A stretch of 64,000 bases of DNA from Achromobacter dolens (GTDB taxonomy: Bacteria > Pseudomonadota > Gammaproteobacteria > Burkholderiales > Burkholderiaceae_B). Both the position numbers and the translations under genes were made by a program. Under the pieces are notes generated by a model, which saw nothing but the letters and a program-made list of their open reading frames with translations, had not been told where the DNA came from and did no database searches. Every line of letters starts with the position of its first letter. The first letter of the stretch is position 1. The stretch is taken from assembly GCF_902859745.1 (NCBI RefSeq), contig NZ_CADIJW010000001.1, forward strand, positions 186,001 to 250,000, read 5' to 3'. Shown in pieces: positions 40,693-49,548 of this stretch.

Positions 40693-40931
40693 GGCGGTGC
40701 GCGCGGGCGGGGCGGCAAACAAGCCCCCGATCCGGGGTGCCGGGATGGGATGGGCCGACCGAACGCTGTTTACATACCGGGCCAGCGATTCTTTTGTCAT
40801 ATTTTTATACGTCCCTAAATATGTTCTCCCTCTGAAAACCCCCTCCGGTACGCATAAACCCTTAATTGACGCGGGTCTTGGGCCTAGGCAATATCGCGCC
40901 GGTATTCAGACTACAGTCAGGAGTTGAACCT

Positions 40932-42503
40932 ATGCGCCGCACTTTGATTGCCATCGCGATCGCCGCCGCCGTGGCCGTGCCCTCGATCGGGCAGGCCAAG
41001 ACCTTCCGTTGGGCCGCCCAGGGCGACATCCTCACCTTTGATCCGCACTCGCAGAACGAAGGCATGACGATTGCCGCCAACAGCTACGTCTATGAACCGC
41101 TGGTGGACTACGACAAGGACTTCAAGGTGGTGCCGCGCCTGGCAACCGAGTGGGAGCAGGTTTCGCCCACGCTGTACCGCTTCAAGCTGCGCCCCGGCGT
41201 CAAGTTCCACGACGGCGCCGCCTTCACGGCCGACGACGTGGTGTTCTCGGTGCACCGCGCCATGGCGCCCACCTCGAACTACAAGGCCTACACCACCGGC
41301 ATCAAGGAAGCGCGCAAGATCGACGACCTGACGGTCGAGATCGAGACCTCGGCGCCCAACCCGGTGCTGCTGCGCCAGCTGCCCAACGTGTTCATCATGA
41401 ACAAGGCCTGGTCGGAGAAGAACAACATCGCCAAGCCGCAGGACTTCGTCAACAAGGAAGAGACATTCGGCGCCCGCAACACCAACGGCACCGGCCCGTA
41501 CAAGCTGAAGTCGCGCGAAGTCGACGTGCGCACCGTGTTCGAAGAGAACAAGGGCTGGTGGAACCAGGCCAACAAGGTCGGCAACGTGACCGAAGTGGTG
41601 TTCACCCCGATCAAGCAGAACGCCACGCGCACCGCGGCGCTGCTGTCCGGCGAGATCGACTTCGTGCTCGATCCGGCCGCTCAGGATCTGGACCGCCTGC
41701 GCCAGTCGGCCAAGGTGGTCGAGGGCAACGAGTACCGCACCATCTACCTGGGCCTGGACCAGAAGCGTCCCGAGTTGCAGTATTCCAACATCAAGGGCAA
41801 GAACCCGTTCCAGGACATCCGCGTGCGCGAGGCGCTGTACCGCGCCATCGACGTCGACGCCATCAAGCGCGCGGTGATGCGCGGCCTGTCGGCGCCCACT
41901 GGCACCATGATCGCGCCGCAGGTCCACGGCTGGGCCGAGTCGCTGCACAAGCGCGTGCCCTACGATCCCGAGAAGGCCCGCGCCCTGCTCAAGGACGCCG
42001 GCTATGACGGCACGCTGAACTTCACGCTCGACTGTCCCAACAACCGCTACATCAACGACGAGGCCATCTGCCAGGCGGTGGTCGGCATGTGGGCCAAGGT
42101 GGGCGTGAAGGCGACCATGAACGCGATGCCGCGTTCGACCTACTTCCCCAAGGTGCAGAACTCCGACACCAGCGCCTACCTGTTCGGCTGGGGCGTGCCG
42201 ACGTTCGACGCCATGTACACGCTGCAGAACCTGATCCGCACCAAGGGCGAGGGCGCGGACGGCATGTACAACCTGGGCAACTACAGCAACAAGGACCTGG
42301 ATGCGATCATCGACCGCATCAAGACCGAAACCGACGCGGCCAAGCGCGACGCCGACATCCGCAAGGTGCTGGAAGTCCACGCCCAGGAATTCGGCCACAT
42401 CCCGCTGCATGACCAGGTCATTCCCTGGGCCATGCGCAAGAACGTGTCGGTGATCCACCGCGCGGACAACCGCCTCGTTGCCGACTGGGTCAAGGTCGAC
42501 TGA
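40932..42503 (+). CDS. Peptide/opine-type ABC transporter, periplasmic binding protein
   Basis: A 523-residue receptor of the DppA/OppA (SBP_bac_5) family. A signal peptide (MRRTLIAIAIAAAVAVPSIG, cleaved after QAK-region ~23) is followed by FRWAAQGDILTFDPHSQNEG, and the family motif YRFKLRPGVKFHDGAAFTAD (~75-95) is present. AGGAG precedes ATG 40932. The receptor heads a five-gene operon (receptor, two permeases, two ATPases) from 40932 to 46595, with a terminator-like hairpin right after this gene that would raise receptor expression over the membrane parts. Ligands in the family include di- and oligopeptides, nickel, glutathione and opines; none is indicated here. Confidence 0.9.
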   Translation: MRRTLIAIAIAAAVAVPSIGQAKTFRWAAQGDILTFDPHSQNEGMTIAANSYVYEPLVDYDKDFKVVPRLATEWEQVSPTLYRFKLRPGVKFHDGAAFTADDVVFSVHRAMAPTSNYKAYTTGIKEARKIDDLTVEIETSAPNPVLLRQLPNVFIMNKAWSEKNNIAKPQDFVNKEETFGARNTNGTGPYKLKSREVDVRTVFEENKGWWNQANKVGNVTEVVFTPIKQNATRTAALLSGEIDFVLDPAAQDLDRLRQSAKVVEGNEYRTIYLGLDQKRPELQYSNIKGKNPFQDIRVREALYRAIDVDAIKRAVMRGLSAPTGTMIAPQVHGWAESLHKRVPYDPEKARALLKDAGYDGTLNFTLDCPNNRYINDEAICQAVVGMWAKVGVKATMNAMPRSTYFPKVQNSDTSAYLFGWGVPTFDAMYTLQNLIRTKGEGADGMYNLGNYSNKDLDAIIDRIKTETDAAKRDADIRKVLEVHAQEFGHIPLHDQVIPWAMRKNVSVIHRADNRLVADWVKVD

Positions 42504-42528
42504 CCCCGCCCTTCCGGCTAACCAGACA

Positions 42529-42555
42529 GCGAAGCCCCGCGGGGCTTCGCCGTTT
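42529..42555 (+). terminator. Attenuator-like hairpin between receptor and permease genes
   Basis: A perfect 10-bp stem GCGAAGCCCC (42529-42538) / GGGGCTTCGC (42541-42550) with a 2-base centre is followed by CGTTTTG. It lies in the 66-bp gap between the binding-protein gene and the first permease gene, where partial termination is common in ABC importer operons. Confidence 0.7.
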
Positions 42556-42569
42556 TGCCTTTCCCGCCT

Positions 42570-43559
42570 ATGTTTGCTTTCATACTGCGTCGCCTGTTGC
42601 AGGCCGTAGCGGTGATGCTCACCGTCGCGCTGCTGGCCTTCGTGCTTTTTCAATACGTCGGCGACCCTGTCACCATCATGCTGGGGCAGGACGCCACCGA
42701 TGCCGAGCGCATCGAACTGCGTGAGCGCCTGGGGCTGAACGAGCCCGCCATCGTCCAGTTCGGCCACTTCGTGGCCAACGCCGCGCAGGGCAATTTCGGC
42801 ATTTCGCTGCGCCAGAGCGAACCCGTTTCGAGCCTGCTCAAGTCGCGCCTGCCGGCCACGCTGGAGCTGTCCCTGGTGGCGGCCCTGCTGGCGCTGGTGG
42901 TGGGCGTGCCGCTGGGCGTGTACACCGCGCTCAAGCGCAACAGCCTGCTGTCGCAGCTTCTGCTGGCCGGCTCGCTGCTGGGCGTGTCGTTGCCGACCTT
43001 CCTGATCGGCATCCTGCTGATCCTGGTGTTCTCGGTGCAACTGGGCTGGCTGCCCAGCTACGGCCGCGGCGATACCGTGGCGCTGGGCTGGTGGACCTCC
43101 GGCCTGTTCACCGCCAATGGCTGGAAGCACCTGATCCTGCCGTCGATCACGCTGTCGCTGTTCCAGATGACGCTGGTGCTGCGGCTGGTGCGCTCCGAAA
43201 TGCTGGAGGTGCTGCGTTCGGACTACATCAAGTTCGCGCGCGCCCGCGGCCTGAAGCGGCGCGCCATCCATTTCGGCCACGCGCTCAAGAACACCATGGT
43301 GCCCGTCATCACCATCACCGGACTGCAACTGGGCGGCATCATCGCTTTTGCCATCGTGACCGAGACGGTGTTCCAGTGGCCCGGCATGGGGCTGCTGTTC
43401 ATCCAGGCGGTGCAATTCGCCGACGTGCCGGTGATGGCCGCGTACCTGTGCCTGATCGCGCTGGTGTTCGTGGTGATCAACCTGATCGTCGATCTTCTGT
43501 ATTTTGTCGTGGACCCGCGCCTGCGCTCCGGGTTGACCCGCGGCGGAGGTGGCCACTGA
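42570..43559 (+). CDS. Peptide-type ABC transporter permease (DppB family)
   Basis: A 329-residue inner-membrane permease with six predicted helices. It starts with the conserved FILRRLLQAVAVMLTVALLAF segment (split; ~4-24) followed by the DppB-type periplasmic loop (GDPVTIMLGQDAT, LRERLGLNEP). The EAA-type coupling loop is ARARGLKRRAIHFGHALKN (~227-245). ATG 42570 is preferred to an in-frame ATG at 42555, which lies in the attenuator hairpin. The stop overlaps the next permease start (TGATG). Confidence 0.9.
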   Translation: MFAFILRRLLQAVAVMLTVALLAFVLFQYVGDPVTIMLGQDATDAERIELRERLGLNEPAIVQFGHFVANAAQGNFGISLRQSEPVSSLLKSRLPATLELSLVAALLALVVGVPLGVYTALKRNSLLSQLLLAGSLLGVSLPTFLIGILLILVFSVQLGWLPSYGRGDTVALGWWTSGLFTANGWKHLILPSITLSLFQMTLVLRLVRSEMLEVLRSDYIKFARARGLKRRAIHFGHALKNTMVPVITITGLQLGGIIAFAIVTETVFQWPGMGLLFIQAVQFADVPVMAAYLCLIALVFVVINLIVDLLYFVVDPRLRSGLTRGGGGH

Positions 43560-44473
43560 TGCGTGCCGTTCTGAAACGCTGGTGGGACAGCGACATTGCC
43601 TGGGCCTGGCGCCGGGCGCCCGTGGCCATCGTCGCCACCGTGCTGCTGGCGGCCCTGCTGATCGGCTCCTTCGGGGCCGGCTGGGTGGCGCCGCACAATC
43701 CGTTCGACCTGACCAAGGTCGAGCTGCTGGACGCGCTGCTGCCGCCGGCCTGGTCGCCCAATGGCCAGTCGACCTATCTGCTGGGCACCGACAGCCAGGG
43801 CCGCGATCTGTATTCGGCGATCCTGTATGGCACCCGCGTGTCGCTGCTGATCGGCCTGGCCTCGGTGCTGCTGTCGATGCTGATCGGCATCGTGCTGGGG
43901 CTGATCTCGGGCTACGCGGGCGGGCGCATCGATGCTTTCATCATGCGCATCGCCGACGTGCAGTTGTCGTTCCCGGCGATCCTGATCGCGCTGCTGATCG
44001 ACGGCGTGGCGCGCGCCGCGGTGCCGCGCGAGCTGCACGAGATCATCGCGTTCCCGGTGCTGATCGGCGCCATCGCGCTGGCCGGCTGGCCGCAGTACGC
44101 GCGCACGGTGCGCGGCTCGACCCTGGTGGAGAAGAACCGCGAATACGTGCAGGCGGCGCGCGTGATCGGCGTGGCCTCGCCCGTGATCATGTTCCGCCAC
44201 GTGCTGCCCAACGTGCTGGGGCCGGTGCTGGTGCTGGCCACCGTGCACCTGGCGACCGCCATCATCACCGAGGCGACGCTGTCGTTCCTGGGAGTGGGGG
44301 TGCCGCCGACGGCGCCGTCGCTGGGCACGCTGATCCGCATCGGCAACGATTTCCTGTTTTCCGGCGAATGGTGGATCACCATCTTCCCGGGCGCGGCGCT
44401 GGTGCTGCTGGTGTTGTCGGTCAACCTGCTGGGCGACTGGCTGCGCGACGCACTCAACCCGCGCTTAGGGTGA
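43559..44473 (+). CDS. Peptide-type ABC transporter permease (DppC family)
   Basis: The second permease, 304 residues, with an N-terminal helix (~22-42), the DppC-type periplasmic string LLGTDSQGRDLYSAILYGTR (~73-92) and five further helices. The EAA loop is QAARVIGVASPVIMFRHVLPN (split; ~198-218), and SLGTLI ... WWITIFPGAALVL (~255-285) is standard for the family. It starts on the overlapping TGATG of the first permease. A 149-bp gap with a short repeat separates it from the ATPase genes. Confidence 0.9.
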   Translation: MRAVLKRWWDSDIAWAWRRAPVAIVATVLLAALLIGSFGAGWVAPHNPFDLTKVELLDALLPPAWSPNGQSTYLLGTDSQGRDLYSAILYGTRVSLLIGLASVLLSMLIGIVLGLISGYAGGRIDAFIMRIADVQLSFPAILIALLIDGVARAAVPRELHEIIAFPVLIGAIALAGWPQYARTVRGSTLVEKNREYVQAARVIGVASPVIMFRHVLPNVLGPVLVLATVHLATAIITEATLSFLGVGVPPTAPSLGTLIRIGNDFLFSGEWWITIFPGAALVLLVLSVNLLGDWLRDALNPRLG

Positions 44474-44480
44474 TGGCCCA

Positions 44481-44559
44481 CCCCCGAAGCGCTGCGCGCT
44501 TCCCCCTCAAGGGGGCATGCTGGCGGACCGGCGAAGCCGGCTCCGCGGCATCCCGATGG
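44481..44559 (+). repeat. Short intergenic repeat, copy 2 (about 79 bp)
   Basis: Same repeat as 26173-26250, in the same plus-strand orientation, here within the 149-bp gap between the second permease and first ATPase genes of the peptide importer. It has a CCCCC-TCAA-GGGGG hairpin (44502-44515) and CCGGC-gaa-GCCGG (44528-44540). Differences from copy 1 lie mostly in loops, while the stems are kept. Confidence 0.75.
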
Positions 44560-44622
44560 CCCCGTCGGCATTTCATCGGCCTCGGGGGCGCTGTACGTGG
44601 AACACGAATTTGAGAAATACCT

Positions 44623-45603
44623 ATGAGCGCATTACTTGAAGTCCGCAACCTGCGCGTGGAGTTCCCCACGCGTCGCGGCACGCTGCTGGCCCTGGACGAC
44701 GTGTCCTTTTCGATCCAGGCGGGCGAAGTCCTGGGCGTGGTGGGGGAATCGGGCGCCGGCAAGTCGCTGACCGGCGCGTCCATCATCGGCCTGCTGGAAC
44801 CGCCTGGCCGCATCGCCGGCGGCGAGATCCTGCTGGCGGGCCGGCGCATCGACAACCTGCCCGACGAGCAGATGCGCCGCGTGCGCGGCCGCGAGATCGG
44901 CGCGGTGTTCCAGGACCCGCTGACCTCCCTGAATCCGCTGTACACGGTGGGCCGGCAACTGGCCGAGACCATCGTGACGCATCTGGACATGAGCTGGTCG
45001 CAGGCGCGCAACCGCGCGGTCGAGCTGCTGGCGGCCACCGGCATCCCGGCGGCGCGCGAGCGCATCGACCACTATCCGCATCAGTTCTCGGGCGGCATGC
45101 GGCAGCGTGTGGTGATCGCGCTGGCGCTGGCGGCCGAGCCCAAGCTGGTGGTGGCGGACGAGCCGACCACGGCGCTGGACGTGTCGATCCAGGCGCAGAT
45201 CATCGAGCTGCTCAAGCGCCTGTGCCGCGAACAGGGCACGGCGGTGATGCTGATCACGCACGACATGGGCGTGATCGCGGAAACGGCGGACCGGGTGGCG
45301 GTGATGTACGCGGGACGCGTGGCCGAGATCGGCCCCGTGCGCGACGTCATCCACCAGCCGCGCCATCCGTACACGATGGGGCTGATGGGATCGATCCCGT
45401 CGCTGCAGGGACATGCCGAGCGGCTGGTGCAGATCGACGGCAGCATGCCGCGGCTGAACGCGATTCCGCCGGGCTGTGCCTTCAATCCGCGTTGCGGGCG
45501 GCGCCTGCCGCGTTGCGGCCAGGATCGGCCTGAATTGATGCCGGCGGGCACGTCCCGAGCGGCCTGTTGGTTGCATGAAAGCGAAGTCGAGGTGACGCCA
45601 TGA
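44623..45603 (+). CDS. Peptide-type ABC transporter ATP-binding protein (DppD family)
   Basis: A 326-residue ATPase. Walker A is GESGAGKSL (~41-49), the signature FSGGMRQR (~153-160), Walker [13 protein letters not shown] (~174-185) and the H-loop LITHD (~208). The C-terminal oligopeptide-transporter extension with [13 protein letters not shown] (~251-263) and its cysteine cluster ([16 protein letters not shown], ~285-300), which in DppD/DppF proteins can hold an iron-sulfur centre, is complete. It overlaps the second ATPase gene by 4 bp (ATGA). Confidence 0.92.
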   Translation: MSALLEVRNLRVEFPTRRGTLLALDDVSFSIQAGEVLGVVGESGAGKSLTGASIIGLLEPPGRIAGGEILLAGRRIDNLPDEQMRRVRGREIGAVFQDPLTSLNPLYTVGRQLAETIVTHLDMSWSQARNRAVELLAATGIPAARERIDHYPHQFSGGMRQRVVIALALAAEPKLVVADEPTTALDVSIQAQIIELLKRLCREQGTAVMLITHDMGVIAETADRVAVMYAGRVAEIGPVRDVIHQPRHPYTMGLMGSIPSLQGHAERLVQIDGSMPRLNAIPPGCAFNPRCGRRLPRCGQDRPELMPAGTSRAACWLHESEVEVTP

Positions 45604-46595
45604 GCACGCCGTTGGTACAGGTGAAGGACGCGGCGCGATGGTTCGATGTGTCGCCGCCCTGGCTGGAGCGCAAGCTGGCGGGCAAGCCGCGGGTGATGCT
45701 GCGCGCGGTCGATGGCGTGTCGTTCGAGATCAATCGCGGCGAGACCCTGGCGCTGGTGGGCGAGTCGGGCTGCGGCAAGTCGACGGTGGCGCGCATGCTG
45801 GTGGGGCTGTATGGCCTGACGCGCGGCGATATCCGTTTCGACGGCCAGCCGCTGTCGCGCATGGCGGAGCCGGGCGGGCGCGAGCTGCGCAAGCGGCTGC
45901 AGATGATTTTCCAGGATCCGTACGCGAGCCTGAATCCGCGCTGGCGCGTCGGCCGCATCATCGCCGAGCCGATGCTGACGCACACGAAGATGACGCCGGC
46001 CGAGCGCACGGCGCGAGTCGGCGAGCTGCTCCGTCAGGTGGGGCTGGATCCGGCCGACCAGGGCCGCTATCCGCACCAGTTCTCGGGTGGGCAGCGCCAG
46101 CGGATTTCGATCGCGCGGGCGCTGGCGGTGAATCCGGAGTTCCTGGTGTGCGACGAGCCGACCTCGGCGCTGGATGTGTCGGTGCAGGCGCAGGTGCTGA
46201 ACCTGATGAAGGACCTGCAGCGCGAGCTGGGGCTGACCTATCTGTTCATCTCGCACAATCTGGCGGTGGTGCATCACGTGGCCGATCGGGTCGGGGTGAT
46301 GTACCTGGGGCGGATGGTGGAGGTGGCGCCGCGCGACGAGCTGTTCGCGCGGCCGCGGCATCCGTATACGCGGATGCTGCTGGCGGCGATTCCGGATATC
46401 GATGGGGCCGGCAAGCCGCGCACGGCGGTGGCGGGGGAGGTGCCGAATCCGCTGAATCCGCCGTCGGGGTGCACGTTTCATCCTCGGTGTCCGCATGCGA
46501 ATGAGCGGTGCAGGGGGGAGGCGCCGGTGGGGCGGATGGCGGGGGGGGCGGTGGTGGCTTGCCATGCGGTGGAGGAGGGGCGGATTGCGGGGTGA
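45600..46595 (+). CDS. Peptide-type ABC transporter ATP-binding protein (DppF family)
   Basis: The partner ATPase, 331 residues, with Walker [10 protein letters not shown] (~55-63), signature FSGGQRQR (~160-167), Walker [13 protein letters not shown] and the H-loop region LFISHN. The C-terminal extension carries [13 protein letters not shown] and the cysteine motif [16 protein letters not shown]. The first 40 residues contain an insertion ([20 protein letters not shown]) ahead of the core beta strand, as in many DppF proteins. It closes the importer operon; the stop is 44 bp before repeat copy B. No T-run terminator is seen other than that structured element. Confidence 0.92.
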   Translation: MSTPLVQVKDAARWFDVSPPWLERKLAGKPRVMLRAVDGVSFEINRGETLALVGESGCGKSTVARMLVGLYGLTRGDIRFDGQPLSRMAEPGGRELRKRLQMIFQDPYASLNPRWRVGRIIAEPMLTHTKMTPAERTARVGELLRQVGLDPADQGRYPHQFSGGQRQRISIARALAVNPEFLVCDEPTSALDVSVQAQVLNLMKDLQRELGLTYLFISHNLAVVHHVADRVGVMYLGRMVEVAPRDELFARPRHPYTRMLLAAIPDIDGAGKPRTAVAGEVPNPLNPPSGCTFHPRCPHANERCRGEAPVGRMAGGAVVACHAVEEGRIAG

Positions 46596-46639
46596 TCTTT
46601 TGCTGTCTTAGTCCTGCGGGTTGTTTGGGTTCTTGAGGC

Positions 46640-46927
46640 GTCTGTCGCGGCGGTCGGCGGGGTGTGCGGGGCTACGATTGCGGTCCGGAGCCTTCGCTCC
46701 GGACTGCCCCTGCGTCATCCTCGTCCGCCTTCGGCTCCCTACGGATTCCCTTGGGCGCATCTACACGCCCCGCACACCCCGCCGCCCGCCGCGACAGACT
46801 TGCGTCAGCGGCTCATGACGGGTGCTGGGGCGACTGGTGTGCTTGGCGTGTTTGCCGGCACCGTCGTTGGGGGGAGAGGGTCTTGCGGGGCTGCTGCAAC
46901 GGGGCCGCGCGGGCGGCCCGTTGCAGC
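46640..46927 (+). repeat. Composite structured repeat, copy B (33-bp inverted arms plus hairpin)
   Basis: Occupies most of the 494-bp gene-free stretch 46596-47089. It reads 33-bp arm (46640-46672), 94-bp spacer, complementary 33-bp arm (46767-46799, one mismatch), 93-bp linker and 35-bp hairpin (46893-46927) with outer arms GCTGCAACG/CGTTGCAGC around the core GGCCGC-GCGG-GCGGCC. All five lengths equal those of copy A, which lies in the opposite orientation. The spacer is strongly conserved (for example GGTCCGGAGCCTTCGCTCC), while the long arms differ between copies yet stay paired. The remainder (46928-47089) shows only an AAGGGCTTCTTTTGGGAAGCCC hairpin-like patch (split; about 47017-47040). 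Confidence 0.85.
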
Positions 46928-47089
46928 GTCTGAGGGGTGGGGCGTCGAGGTGGTGCTGGTTTGCTCGCTCGCCTGCTTTTTTGGCGGGGCGGTGTCGCGG
47001 GAGAGTGGTTTTGGCAAAGGGCTTCTTTTGGGAAGCCCTTTTTGCTTGGTGGAGGGCGGCTCATGGGGGCCTGCCGCCTGCCTTCCGGT

Positions 47090-47611
47090 TCAGTGGCGGT
47101 GACCCGGATCGTTGTGGTCGTGAGCGTGGTCGTGGCCGTCGTCTTCGTCCTCGTCGTCGTCTTCCTCGTCTTCCTCATCCGGGTCGGGCAGGGGTTCCTC
47201 GGTCAGGGCGAAGGGGAGGACATCTTCCAGGTTGTCGGACCAGGCGGATTCCTCGCCGTCGTGGTCGAGCTTGATGAAGCGTTCGCCTTCGTTCAGCGAG
47301 ATCTGGATGGCCCAGAGGTAGAGGCAGTCGTAGGTGTCGTCGCCGGTCGGGGGCAGGCCGCCGCGGTTGCCGAGCAGGCGGGCGCCGGGGCCGCCGAGCT
47401 GGACGTGGGTCTGTTCTTCGTCGGGCTCGGCGTTTTCGTCAATGGGCACGCCATAGGTGACCCATTCGGTGCCTTCTTCGCCCAGCACCACTTCGGCCAG
47501 GACGGGCTTGCCCAGGTAGGCGCTGAGGGCGTCGGCGGTCTTGGCGAGCATGTCCAGCTCGGTCGCGCTGAAGTGGGTCAGGGAAGGCGGGGGCGTGGCG
47601 GAGGCGGACAT
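47090..47611 (-). CDS. Conserved-looking hypothetical protein with acidic, His-rich tail
   Basis: A 173-residue protein I cannot assign. Residues 1-125 look like a compact folded domain (ELDMLAKTADALSAYLGKPV, then DCLYLWAIQISLNEGERFIKL, split here). The last ~45 residues are almost all Asp, Glu and His: an uninterrupted acidic stretch (DEEDEEDDDEDEDD) followed by GHDHAHDHNDPGHRH. Such a tail could bind Ni, Zn or Co, as in His-rich metallochaperones. No signal peptide, so it is cytoplasmic. It is convergent with the peptide importer across repeat B and lies 111 bp downstream of the AraC-type gene on the same strand. A link to metal uptake by that importer is possible but unsupported. Confidence 0.7.
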   Translation of the reverse strand: MSASATPPPSLTHFSATELDMLAKTADALSAYLGKPVLAEVVLGEEGTEWVTYGVPIDENAEPDEEQTHVQLGGPGARLLGNRGGLPPTGDDTYDCLYLWAIQISLNEGERFIKLDHDGEESAWSDNLEDVLPFALTEEPLPDPDEEDEEDDDEDEDDGHDHAHDHNDPGHRH

Positions 47612-47721
47612 GGGGGTTCCTGGCGCGATGATGCCGCGGGGACGGCGTTACGAAGAAAATGCAGACGCTATTGTCTCGCGATCGCGCGCGGCTTGCATCG
47701 GGCGCTTGGATTACGCGGCCT

Positions 47722-48510
47722 TCAGGCGGCCGCCGGGGCGCGCTTGCGGGCGCTGTCGGGTGACTGGCCGGTCAGGCGCTGGAACATGGCGATGAAGGCG
47801 GACGGCGTGCTGTAGCCGAGTTCGCGCGATACCACCTGTACTGACTGGCCGGCGTCGAGCATTTCCAGCGCGCTGACCACGCGCAAGCGTTGGCGCCACT
47901 CGTTGAACGACATGCCCAGGTGTTGCTGGCAGTGGCGCAGGAGGGTGCGTTCGGTGATGCCGGCGGTGGCGGCCCAGTAGGCGGCGCCGCGCTTGTCGCC
48001 GGGCTGGCGCTGCAGGGCGGTCAGGATGGGGGCCAGCACGGGTTCGGTCGTGGACGGCAGGTAGCTGGCGTAGACCGGGGCGACGCGGATCTGGTCGATG
48101 ACCACTTGCGCCAGGCGCCGGTCGTCCGGCGTATCTGGATAGGCGATGCCGCGCCGTTCGAAGTCGGCCAGAATGGCGCGCATGACGGGACTGATCTCCA
48201 GCGTGCAAGGCCTGGCGGGCAGGTCGGCGCAGGCGGCGGCCGGGATGTCGATGCAGGCGTAGTGCACTTCCCCCTGGTTCTGGCAGCAGTGCGAGACGTG
48301 CGGCGGTATCCAGATGGCGTAGTGGGGCGGCGACAGGTAGGTGCTGTCCTCGATGCCGATTTCCATGATGCCGGACAGGGCGAAATTCAGTTCGCCCCAG
48401 GGCGAGCTGTGGCGCTGTATGCGCGAGTGCGGCAGGAAGTGCAGGATGCGGCAGGCCAGCGGATAGGGGCGGCCCGGGCCAAGGCTGGGCGGGGCGGCGG
48501 CGAGGTCCAT
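47722..48510 (-). CDS. AraC-family transcriptional regulator
   Basis: A 262-residue regulator with an N-terminal cupin-like effector domain (~15-100; HSRIQRHSSPWGELNFAL, PPHYAIWIPPHVSHCC) and a C-terminal double helix-turn-helix (~160-255; ITERTLLRHCQQHLGMSFNEW and LGYSTPSAFIAMFQRLTGQSP, split here), the layout of the YdeO/GadX-like AraC_binding plus HTH_18 type. It is divergent from the EamA transporter across 98 bp, so that transporter is its likely target. The C-terminus is a short basic Ala/Pro tail. Confidence 0.9.
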   Translation of the reverse strand: MDLAAAPPSLGPGRPYPLACRILHFLPHSRIQRHSSPWGELNFALSGIMEIGIEDSTYLSPPHYAIWIPPHVSHCCQNQGEVHYACIDIPAAACADLPARPCTLEISPVMRAILADFERRGIAYPDTPDDRRLAQVVIDQIRVAPVYASYLPSTTEPVLAPILTALQRQPGDKRGAAYWAATAGITERTLLRHCQQHLGMSFNEWRQRLRVVSALEMLDAGQSVQVVSRELGYSTPSAFIAMFQRLTGQSPDSARKRAPAAA

Positions 48511-48608
48511 GTCCGAAGTTCACTGGTGGTTGTCGGTTTTTCATTATATACAGCGAGTCGGACAGGTCCTACACTGGCCGGCCGTTATCTGCTTTTGGTT
48601 TTATCCCC

Positions 48609-49535
48609 ATGACGCGCGCCGATGTTTCGCCCACTCCCGCCCGCTATCTGCTGTTCCCGCTGCTGGCGGCGCTGATCTGGTCGGTCAACATGATCGTGAC
48701 CAAGATGGCGGCCGGCGTGATCGCGCCGGCCGCCATCGGCTTTTACCGCTGGGCGCTGGCGGGGCTGCTGCTGACGCCGTTCGCGCTGCCGGCCGCCTGG
48801 CGCCAGCGGCGCGCGCTGTGGCCGTACCTGCCCAAGTTCGCGGTGCTGGGCGGCCTGGGCATGGCGTTGTACCAGGGCCTGGCCTACGTCGCGGCCGGCA
48901 GCACCACTGCCACCAACATGGGCATCATCACCGCGATGATTCCGTTGCTGACCATCGCGGTCGGCGCCGTGGCGTTGCGCGAGCGTCCCTCCCTGATGGC
49001 GCTGCTGGGCGGCCTGCTGTCGCTGGCGGGGCTGGCGTTGCTGATCGGCGAAGGCGATCCGGCGCGCCTGTTGTCGGTGGGCGCGAACCATGGCGATGTG
49101 CTGATGGGCGTGGCGGCGTTGGCCTACGCGCTGTACGGCGTGCTGCTGCGGCGCTGGGGTTTGCCGGCCGGGCCATGGGTGTCGCTGTACGTGCAGGTGG
49201 CGTTCGGCGTGCTGTTCCAGTTGCCCGCCTTTCTGATGGCGCCCGCCTCGCCGCTCAATGGCGATAATCTGCCGCTGGTGCTGTATGCCGGCCTGTTCCC
49301 GTCGCTGTTCGCGCCGTTCCTGTGGATGCAGGGCGTGCGCCACCTGGGGCCGGCCCGCGCCAGCGTGTTCCTGAACCTGATGCCGGTGGCCACCGTGGCG
49401 ATCGCGGCGCTGTTCCTGGACGAGAAACCGCACCTGTTCCACATCGTTGGCGGCGCGATGGCGCTGGCCGGCGTGATGCTGGCGCAGATGCGGGCGCCCT
49501 TCGCCGGGGCCCGCCGCGCGCGGGCAGCCTCGTAG
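48609..49535 (+). CDS. EamA/DMT-family transporter
   Basis: A 308-residue membrane protein with ten predicted helices arranged as two EamA repeats (~10-145 and ~155-295), the drug/metabolite exporter layout. Markers are the opening LLAALIWSVNMIVTKMAAG (split), FYRWALAG (~46) and the second-repeat ASVFLNLMPVATVAIAALF (~258-276). Family members export amino acids, nucleosides, osmolytes or toxic metabolites. Divergent AraC-type regulator upstream suggests inducible expression. The C-terminus converges on the AAC(3)-like gene 13 bp away. Substrate not determinable. Confidence 0.88.
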   Translation: MTRADVSPTPARYLLFPLLAALIWSVNMIVTKMAAGVIAPAAIGFYRWALAGLLLTPFALPAAWRQRRALWPYLPKFAVLGGLGMALYQGLAYVAAGSTTATNMGIITAMIPLLTIAVGAVALRERPSLMALLGGLLSLAGLALLIGEGDPARLLSVGANHGDVLMGVAALAYALYGVLLRRWGLPAGPWVSLYVQVAFGVLFQLPAFLMAPASPLNGDNLPLVLYAGLFPSLFAPFLWMQGVRHLGPARASVFLNLMPVATVAIAALFLDEKPHLFHIVGGAMALAGVMLAQMRAPFAGARRARAAS

Positions 49536-49548
49536 GGCGCCACGCGCC

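Noticed and set aside
40917-43556. Open frame of 879 codons on the minus strand over the peptide-importer genes
   Set aside because: Antisense to the receptor and first permease, low-complexity His/Gln/Arg product, no domain.
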